Part shown: one piece after another, positions 57,098 to 64,000 of the stretch
Numbering within the stretch: position 1 is the first letter of the stretch
Layout: the number at the start of each line of letters is the position of its first letter
Source of the DNA: Nemertoderma westbladi
Lineage: Eukaryota; Xenacoelomorpha; Nemertodermatida; Nemertodermatidae
DNA length: 64,000 bases
Assembly: GCA_032718475.1 (NCBI GenBank)
Contig: JAUCBJ010007945.1
Location: forward strand, 119,706 to 183,705
Reading direction: 5' to 3'
Position numbers and translations under genes: made by a program
Notes under the pieces: model-generated
Database searches by the model: none
What the model was told of the DNA's origin: nothing
What the model saw: the letters and a program-made list of their open reading frames with translations, nothing else

Positions 57098-57770
57098 GTT
57101 CCCAGAGTCGAGGGATAGAGACTGAGACTGGGACGTGGTGCGCCTGGAAGGCGCCGCGTGGGACGTACGAACTATTAAGTACAAATTTAATTAATGCAAA
57201 TAATCATATAAGTGCAATTTGTATGTACGTATGTAGTAATTAGTAATCTACGAATATACGCTGGGAGTAAGTACTATAGTCATACAACCTTTCTCAATTA
57301 GCTACTGGGACTGGGGGATAACTGACTATGGCACTATGGACGAGACACCAGACAATTTCACACTTCTTGAGTGCGACGGCACAAGAGGGGGGGGGGGAGA
57401 TTCGTCAGAAGGGATGAGGTAGTCAGAAGTAGGGTTGAGGGACAGAGTAGTAGTGCGAAGTGCGGAGAGAGTGCGGACGCAATTCTAGTGTGGGGGGGGG
57501 AGAATAAGAGACTGAGTAAGGGACGAGGAGGTCCGAGTGTATGAGAGAGTTAGGATGAGAGTGAAGAAGAGATAGGGCGGAAGTGTTGGGGAAACAAAAG
57601 TTGCGTGAGAGGTGAGCGCGATCGGCCCGACATGAGACGCCAGGCACACAGGGTAGCGTTATCATACCCATAGGGGGCGGCCTGGAAAGCCGGCTCCGAG
57701 AGAAAAGAATTCCACCCCACACCCGATACTAGATCGGGATCCAGCGGGATTGTAGCGCACTTTTTGGTTG
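57098..57770 (+). other. 3' untranslated stretch of A1 before the polypurine tract
   Basis: Same as A0 4391-5064, with shorter or longer G runs (near 57388 and 57492). No coding signal seen. Confidence 0.75.
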
Positions 57771-57808
57771 ATGCTATCTTCTTACCGGGAAGATAGCATG
57801 GGGGGGAG
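57771..57808 (+). promoter_or_regulatory. 11-bp hairpin abutting the polypurine tract (A1)
   Basis: ATGCTATCTTC (57771-57781) and exact complement (57789-57799), then G7 (57800-57806), AG and the LTR. Identical to A0. Confidence 0.85.
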
Positions 57809-58346
57809 TGTTAGCTTATTCAATCCCGCTAACACCCCATAAAGTTATAAGCCGATAAGCAATATTGGGAGCCACGAGATTGGGTAATTAACCAACTCGT
57901 GCCATCCCAATGAGAATGGGAAGGAGAAGCACACAATGAGGGTCAGGGGCCAAACCCCTAACCCAGAGAGAATAGGTGGAGTGAACGGGAACACTCCAAA
58001 GGGCGCCAACAAGGGTATCAACCAATCAGAGGGGGGAAAGGCATCGATTAGGTAGAGTAACAAGGCCAACCGTGCAATATAGCCACTTGGCAGTAATAAT
58101 ACCAATTCAGTTATCTCAGTGCAATACCGGTGCTAGATTAGGTTACATAGTTTTAGATAGGGAAGGACCGGGACTTTAGTTACCGTATCCCGCCTTCCGT
58201 ATACGACAATATTATCTATATCTATATCTATATCTGCATATCATATTATATACGACAAACAGCACAAACTCATTTACTCTTTATACACGGCGGGGACGCG
58301 TGAACTAAAACCGGATAAACCGGGATCCCTCTTGGATCCCGTCACA
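57809..58346 (+). repeat. 3' LTR of A1 (538 bp)
   Basis: Starts TGTTAGC, ends GTCACA, and aligns with the A0 LTR; small indels explain the 13-bp length difference. It keeps both terminal inverted-repeat pairs. Confidence 0.93.
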
Positions 58347-58623
58347 GTCAAGCCATATAACCCTGCAGCCAAGTATATGGGTCCTTGATCCAGGACCAAG
58401 GGCGTCCTTATCCCAGAACGAAGGGGGTCCTAGTTACAGGACCAGATTTGCCCTAGTAAGAGGGTTTATGCAGCTACAGGTGGCACCTCCTTTATGCTGC
58501 ATGGAGGTGGCAAGTTTTCTTGATCAATGACCTAGAATACCTGACCTGACCTCAAAAATGTAACGCTGCGAGTAGGGTCTATGCTGTGATCATGCAAGGT
58601 CTTGTTTCGAGAACTGCTGCAGT
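58347..58623. other. Unassigned sequence between the A1 LTR and an RTE-like fragment
   Basis: No coding frame. It contains near-repeated phrases (GGGTCCTTGATCCAGGACC, an inverted pair GGTCC/GGACC; GGTGGCACCTCC ... GGAGGTGGCA, also inverted). This may be part of an older unclassified repeat. Confidence 0.5.
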
Positions 58624-59410
58624 CATTAGAGGGAGCCCAACGGCTCCTCAGCTCATTAGAACATGCTGCTTCTAGTGTTGGTCTTTTTATTAACTCCAGA
58701 AAGACCACAATTCTGACAGTTAACTTTGAAAGTCCTCAGCAAGTCTCTGATCGGATGAGCATAAGCTCAAAGGATGGTATGCTTGAGCATGTAGACGACT
58801 TCTGTTACCTGGGATCATGGATCCGGAAGTCAGGTGAGGACCTTCGAATACGTAAGGGAAAGGCATGGGCAGCCTTAAATAGGCTTTCCAGGATTTGGAA
58901 GTCACCGAGAATTAATCGAAAACTTAAGGTCCGATTATTTAGAGCAGCAGTAGTTCCAGTACTCCTCTACGGGAGTCCATGCTGGGCTCTAACTGCTGAG
59001 GACACCAAATCTCTGGATGGCACATTCACAAGAATGCTACGCCGGGTTCATTGTGTCAAGTACAATGCGCACATCTCCAACCAGACACTATATAACATTG
59101 GAGGTGTCTCATTGGTTCCTCCAAGCTTGACACTAGAACAAAATCGCCTCCGCTTTGCAGGACATTACTTTCGCCGTGAGGACCAGCCAGTGCATAATCT
59201 TGTACTTTGGCAGCCTCATGGAGTGAATAAGCATGGTGGACAGCCCATGACTTTCTTGAGACGCATCTTAAAGGACACTGGCCTTAAAGATGCGGATGAT
59301 CTAGCAAATGTCATGGGTGATAGGGAGTTGTGGTGGTGCAATTTTGTTGACAAGCCGGCACAGCATTCTTAAAAATGCAGCTGCAATGCAGCATGCCGAT
59401 CCTAGTAGTA
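58624..59410 (+). pseudogene. RTE-like LINE RT C-terminal fragment, second copy
   Basis: Starts at TCATTAGAGGGAG, 3' of the FADD box kept in the copy at 18660-19518, and is then colinear with it to CCTAGTAG. Frame open to the stop at 59370-59372: LFINSRKT (motif D), CYLGSWIRKSG (motif E), LLYGSPCWALT, TRMLRRVH, RLRFAGHYFRRED, MGDRELW. Both copies are 5'-truncated, as is usual for target-primed insertions. The two copies are very similar, so the family was active recently. Confidence 0.85.
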
Positions 59411-59452
59411 GCAGTGACTAGCGAATTCTGTTTGTCCAGCTTTGTGTCCTAG

Positions 59453-60538
59453 GAAGTCTTCGCTGCTAAACAGTGTTTATTTGAGAAATACGGGGACCGT
59501 GTTATTAACAGACAAGATACCGGTGAGCGTACTGACAGTGCGGCGAATTTTAAAGATATATGGGACAAACTGAAGGAACTAGATAGTTCTGGGTTTCTCC
59601 CAGTTATTGCGGTCAAGGTGATAGATGCCCTGTCACTGCCAACGTTCCCTTCGGCACTAGGTTCGAAAGGTTCAGGCGGTAATGCGGGCATAAGAAATGT
59701 TACGGAAATAGATAGTGTTACATGGTTAGCATTGATGGACGCGAAGCTAGACACAATTCATAACTCGATTATGGAGAAGATTGATTCGTCGTCGCTCTCC
59801 TTTCCTAGATTACTTTCGACTTCCGTATCAACCCACGGGGAACCTCCCAAACATGTTACTACCGGTACTCAACGAAGTCAGTCTCTGGCAAGTTGGTGGA
59901 AAGATTTGTACAGTGCGGCCACCCTTCAAGGTGGATCTTCCTCAGCCCATAGACCGCCACAGGTTGCTAGGTCCACGGACCCACCCTACCTTAACCCTGG
60001 TTCTATTGGGGGAGGTATTCGAGGTCCATGGGTAGGTTCGGAGACGGTTGTGGCGAACAGGTTCTCCGTCCTCGGAGGAACCCCGGGCAGTAAGAAGAGA
60101 CCGCGACCAAATACCCCGCAGAAGATGCCACGACCAGAAGAGTTGGAAGTATCAGAGATTCCCTACACGGAAGTCCAACCGCGTAAAGAACGTCGTCGTC
60201 GAGAGTGCGTCGTCGGTATGGGGAAGAATACGGGAACCACCAGGAATAGGAAGTCAAGAGCGGCACCAAAGGATATCTTTGTATTCCATGTGGATGTAGG
60301 GACTCTTACAGAGCAACTCGTCGACGATTTAGCAGCAGCTGGTATCAATATCTCTGCGAGCGCTGTCCGCAAGATTTCGCACGTAGATGCCCGTACAGCT
60401 AGCTTTCGGATCGCAATCCCCGCTCATCAAATTGACGCTGCTATGGAACCTTCAGTCTGTGACCACGGGGTCTGCGTTCGGCCTTGGTTCTACACGCCAA
60501 GGGATATGGTGAGAGGTGGTGAGAGTCAGGGTCATTAA
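59453..60538 (+). pseudogene. LINE H ORF1 protein, 5'-incomplete
   Basis: Open from 59453 (after TAG at 59450) to 60538 with no early ATG, so the 5' end is probably lost. Seen: a charged N-terminal helix (FKDIWDKLKELDSSG), a long Ser/Pro/Gly-rich middle with basic clusters (SKKRPRPNTPQK, RKERRRREC), and a C-terminal fold (DIFVFHVDVGTLTEQLVDDL ... ARTASFRIAIPA ... VCVRPWF) that resembles the RRM-like domain of CR1/L2 ORF1 proteins. Likely RNA-binding. Confidence 0.7.
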
Positions 60539-60591
60539 AACTCAGTTGGTTTGGCTGTTGGTATTCTTAACTTTTTATATATTTATTTATA

Positions 60592-62382
60592 ATGGCTTCC
60601 TCGATTTCTAACCTTTCTGTGGTGTCTTTCAATAGCACCGGGTTTGGGCCAGATAAGATAGATTTAATAAAATGTTTGTCCTTCGGATCTGATATACTGT
60701 GCTTGCAAGAACACTTTGTTTTAAAGGATAACCTAAATTATATCCGCAAGGAATTTGAACCAATGTTTAAATGTTTTAACGAACCTGCGATTTTTAATAA
60801 CCCTTCGCAGTCTGGCCGACCCTCGGGTGGTTTGTCGATTTTAGTAAAAAATTTGTTATGTAAATATGTAAATTATTTTAAGTCTCAGAACCACCGTATA
60901 CATGCGATTAAGTTAACGTTGCCGAGCTCTACTCTAGCCATTGTTAATATTTACTTTCCAACCGACAGTAGATCTTTAACTGCTGTGTCAGATGAGTTTT
61001 TAACTATTCTTAATGATATACGAGGGATAATTACGAGACTTAATTGCTGTAATGTTATGTTGGTAGGAGACTTTAATGCCGATTTTACTCGTAATACAGC
61101 ACATGTCGAATTATTACAGACTTTTATTAACTCCCTTGGTCTTGTAGATATGTGGTCTACATATCCGGTCGATTTTACATACCTACACACTGTTAATAAC
61201 AATTCATTTGCATCTACACTTGACCGTTTTTTAGTTTCGGGTGCATTGGCTGATAATTGTACAGATGGTGGGGTAACACACATTGTTGCAAATTTTTCAA
61301 ATCATAGTCCGGTATTTGTTAAATGTAATATAGATAGTTTAGATAACGGTGGTGATACGGATCTGGCTTCACAAAATTTTATTGGTAAGCCAAGTTTTAG
61401 ACGAGCCACCAATGTTCAGAAATTTGAATTCGTCAATGTTTTAAGATCTAATGTAGATGGTATCGCTGGTATAAATTGTGCTTGTCAATGATTTGTTTTG
61501 TGTCGATGTCTCTCATGTGAGTAATATCGAATCGTTTGCGTATAATCTGACAGAGGCGTTGAATGACGCATCGCAGTGTCTCCCTCGTCCCTCCCCTCCC
61601 AATAGTAGGACAGGTACGCCGGTAATGCCTGGCTGGAATGAGCATGTCCGCCCTTATAAGGAGGAATGTTTATTTTGGCATAGCGTCTTGATCTCGGTCG
61701 GGAGGCCTAATGAGTCACGGAGCAATTTATTTCATTTAAGAAGAGTATCAAGAGCGCAATACAAATACGCAGTGTGGCGTTTGAAACGCAATGTAGATTC
61801 CATTCGTAGAGATAAATTCATGCAAGCCTGTCTAGAAAGTGGTTCCGATATTTTTGCTGAAATTTAGAGGCAAAGAGGGAACCTGTCCATGTCCAACCTT
61901 AGTATGTCCGTGGATGGGGTCAATGACCCCAATGGGATTTCGGATAAATTTGCCTCCATTTATTCCCAGCTTTACAATCAGAATTATAATGATGACATGT
62001 CTCATTTAGAATCTCTCATTAAAGACGGTATAGATAACTTAAATCATGAGGATATGGAATGGATAACCCCCCAGTTAGTTTCTGCCGCAATAAATAAACT
62101 CCAGTCTGGTAAGTCCGATGTTGTGGGTGATTTTAATTCGGATTGTTTCTTGAATGCATCTGAGGTTTTATCGCATCCACTAGCGCAGGTTTGTTTAATG
62201 CTTGCCTGGTGCACGGTTTTGTTCCAAAGTTTCTTCTTATGTCATCGATAATTCCATTAATTAAGGATAAACTTGGTAATGCGGCGAGTTTGTCGAACTA
62301 CCGCGCGATTGCTATATCGTCACTGATCCTGAAGACGTTTGAGTGGGTTGATGAATTTGAAATGAATTTTCTAAATCCGTAA
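60592..62382 (+). pseudogene. LINE H ORF2: endonuclease and RT N-terminus with several breaks
   Basis: The APE endonuclease from ATG 60592 has VVSFNSTGFG, ILCLQEHF (Glu), MLVGDFNADF (near 61063), STLDRFLV and NHSPVFVKC (His, near 61301). Frame 1 is lost near 61480, frame 2 continues, TAG at 61865-61867, another shift near 62200, then SIIPLIKDKLGNAASLSNYRAIAISS (RT motif 1 region, near 62240-62320). Stop at 62380-62382; no RT catalytic motif remains. Confidence 0.88.
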
Positions 62383-62403
62383 GCGGATATTCCCCATCAG
62401 TAT

Positions 62404-62454
62404 ATTCTGTGTCCATATATTCTGTGTCAGTATTCTGTATCGATATATTCTATG
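62404..62454 (+). repeat. Four spaced ATTCTRTR motifs after LINE H
   Basis: ATTCTGTG (62404), ATTCTGTG (62419), ATTCTGTA (62432) and ATTCTATG (62447), spaced 13-15 bp. This recalls the ATTCTRTG tail unit of vertebrate CR1 LINEs, though there the units are directly tandem. The link is tentative. Confidence 0.5.
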
Positions 62455-62618
62455 TTCATATTCAATCCAGATTTTCATCACTCTCCAGGGAAATTCGGCG
62501 CAAATAATAACTGATTTCTCCCAAAAAAAAGTTGTTAATATGACTTTAGTTTATTGTTTTGGTTAGAATAACGCGCCATTGTAACCTGCTCCTTTCCCTG
62601 AATTGAGAATTTAACAGT

Positions 62619-62852
<234 letters not shown>

Positions 62853-62861
62853 TATCCAACT

Positions 62862-63011
62862 GGCAGTTGTGCTAACATTTGGCTATCAAAAATGGCAGTT
62901 GTGGTGACAAAAAAATAGTGGTAACAAGTTGAGCTGACATTTGATCAGGGACATGTGTCCGACGTTTTGATCGGGTCCCCATGTACTCTTTGTAATGTTA
63001 GCACAAGTGCC
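62862..63011. repeat. 18-bp inverted repeat bounding ~114 bp
   Basis: GGCAGTTGTGCTAACATT (62862-62879) against AATGTTAGCACAAGTGCC (62994-63011), one mismatch. More copies of the core (T)GTGCTAACAT occur near 63117 and a variant near 63106. Could be ends of a small non-autonomous DNA element or a foldback; no coding content. Confidence 0.6.
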
Positions 63012-63685
63012 ACTTTGCAATACCTGAAATGTGAGGGAAAAAAATCGTGTAACCCTTTAGCGTCCTCTTCTTGAACATTCAAAAATCATTGACTAGAGTT
63101 CTGCTAACATGTAATAGTTGTGCTAACATCAAACAAATGACACCATCAATATTGATTAAAATTATCTCATGGAATTTATAACACGAGTTGTAGGAACATT
63201 AATTGTTTATATGGAGTGAACGGCGATGCCATTGTTAGAGAAGGCAATATATCGAGCTTGAGGCGAATATATGTCTGCTGGCCAGACAGTAGTGTAGCTA
63301 ATGCAATCGATGGGGCAGCCGGACTACGGCGATATTGATTTGTGATGTAAATAGGAAGGCCCTTTGCCCCACAAATTCGGGTTCATAATAATTCGGGGTA
63401 ATGTAAATTTATTTGTGAATATGAAACACTACTGGGGGCAATATTAAGGGTACTCTTTCACTTGCTTCCTTCTCTTGTTTTTACGTACAAGGCAAGGGGG
63501 GGACTGGACTCCACACTAACTCCCACGGATGAACACAGTGGATGATCTCATATACATATTAGGCCTATATATTGTGCTGTGCGATGGCCGTATTTCGATT
63601 TTGAATCAATTTTTTGCATTACAAACAAGATTTATTAATCCTTAATAAAACCAAATAATTTGATGACTATATAGGTTTTATGGGA
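63012..63685. other. AT-rich non-coding sequence, nothing recognised
   Basis: No convincing ORF, RNA gene or known repeat seen. A G7 run and poly-pyrimidine patches occur near 63470-63500. Confidence 0.6.
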
Positions 63686-64000
63686 TGCTGATCACGAACA
63701 TGACACTCAAAAATATCGTTATTATCAAACCAAAATTTCGAAGAAATCCAATTTTGGCGTTTGAAATTTTACGCTAACTTGTATTTTTCGTCCCACCAGA
63801 CAAGCACCAAAAATGATTGTTGCGTTACCACAAATTATTTTTAACGAGTTGTATCGTGATCAGCGACCTTGAAAATCGGTACAGCTTCAGAATTACCAAA
63901 CCCAAGGCAAAATTTAACAGTTTATAATTTTGTGCTATTTGTATTTTTCGTTCTGGGGCACCAGAATGGCACGAAAAATGGGTTTGCTTTACCAGAAATA
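63686..64000 (+). repeat. Two diverged direct repeats, ~170 bp apart, running off the window
   Basis: TGATCACGAACATGACACTCAAAAAT (split; begins near 63687) resembles TGATCAGCGACCTTGAAAAT (near 63858). The later blocks CTAACTTGTATTTTTCGTCCC...CACCA (near 63772) and CTATTTGTATTTTTCGTTCTG...CACCA (near 63934) correspond, both ending TTACCA(C/G)AAAT. Likely a diverged tandem or satellite-like repeat continuing to the right. Confidence 0.5.

Larger units (their letters stand above)
32037..58346 (+). mobile_element. BEL/Pao retrotransposon A1 (family A), 5'-truncated, host of B2
   Basis: Gag (32037-35062), then B2 (35063-49394 plus one GTGGA copy), then protease-RT-RNase H-integrase (49395-53299), repeat spacer, ORF3 (54545-57097), hairpin/PPT and 3' LTR (57809-58346). 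No 5' LTR or leader is present. The gag frame continues into pol across the insertion once B2 and one GTGGA copy are ignored. Confidence 0.93.
59411..62457 (+). mobile_element. LINE H, CR1/L2-like, decayed and RT-truncated
   Basis: ORF1 (59453-60538), ORF2 endonuclease and RT N-terminus (60592-62382), then a short stretch with ATTCTRTR motifs (62404-62454). Most of the RT is missing: the frame fails soon after SNYRAIAISS. T-rich codon use sets it apart from the A/C-rich LINE F/E. Confidence 0.85.

Noticed and set aside
58347-58623. Inverted GGTCC/GGACC phrases as an RNA gene
   Set aside because: No tRNA-like or promoter-like boxes that I could find; too little to call.

Overview
The window is repeat-derived DNA from an animal genome. 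Every long open frame belongs to a transposable element, and I found no host gene, tRNA or rRNA. BEL/Pao LTR retrotransposons (four copies of two families) and APE-endonuclease LINEs (several families) fill about 62 kb. BEL/Pao elements are known only from animals, so the host is a metazoan; an aquatic invertebrate is my guess, and the species cannot be read from this sequence.

Layout. 1-5627: 3' part of a family-A BEL element (A0), inserted in a LINE fragment (5628-5832, minus). 5833-32021: a LINE (F/E, plus) split inside its reverse transcriptase by LINE C (8831-30825, minus). LINE C is itself split by LINE D (11160-15262, plus) and by the 15.1-kb family-B element B1 (15356-30460, TSD TGTAA). 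B1 carries an RTE-like fragment in its gag (18660-19518, 12-bp TSD). 32022-32036 is a G15 run joining truncated LINE F/E to 5'-truncated A1 (32037-58346). A1 is interrupted in its protease active site by the 14.3-kb B2 (35063-49394, TSD GTGGA). 58347-64000: an unassigned piece, a second RTE-like fragment, a decayed LINE H, a long (GA)n run, and non-coding sequence with an inverted repeat and a diverged direct repeat.

Main observation. All four BEL copies carry a third large ORF (about 850 codons) between pol and the 3' LTR, where other retroelements may carry env. It has no signal peptide or membrane segment. In both families it shows an N-terminal region with the three motif blocks of a DEDD 3'-5' exonuclease (DxEG; K-[VI]-G-S-x-I-x2-D; Y-x3-E), C-terminal CCHC zinc knuckles and a basic tail. 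It is intact in both A copies and broken at different places in the two B copies. It follows a 1.25-1.35-kb repeat-bearing spacer.

Other conserved architecture: a 63-codon ORF overlapping the gag start by ATGA (family B; five B1/B2 differences, all synonymous); a leader hairpin with a covarying base pair; a hairpin abutting the G7 polypurine tract in both families; and repeated UUCG-loop hairpins in the B LTRs. B1 LTRs differ at about 15 positions by eye and B2 LTRs at about 7, so B2 is the younger insertion.
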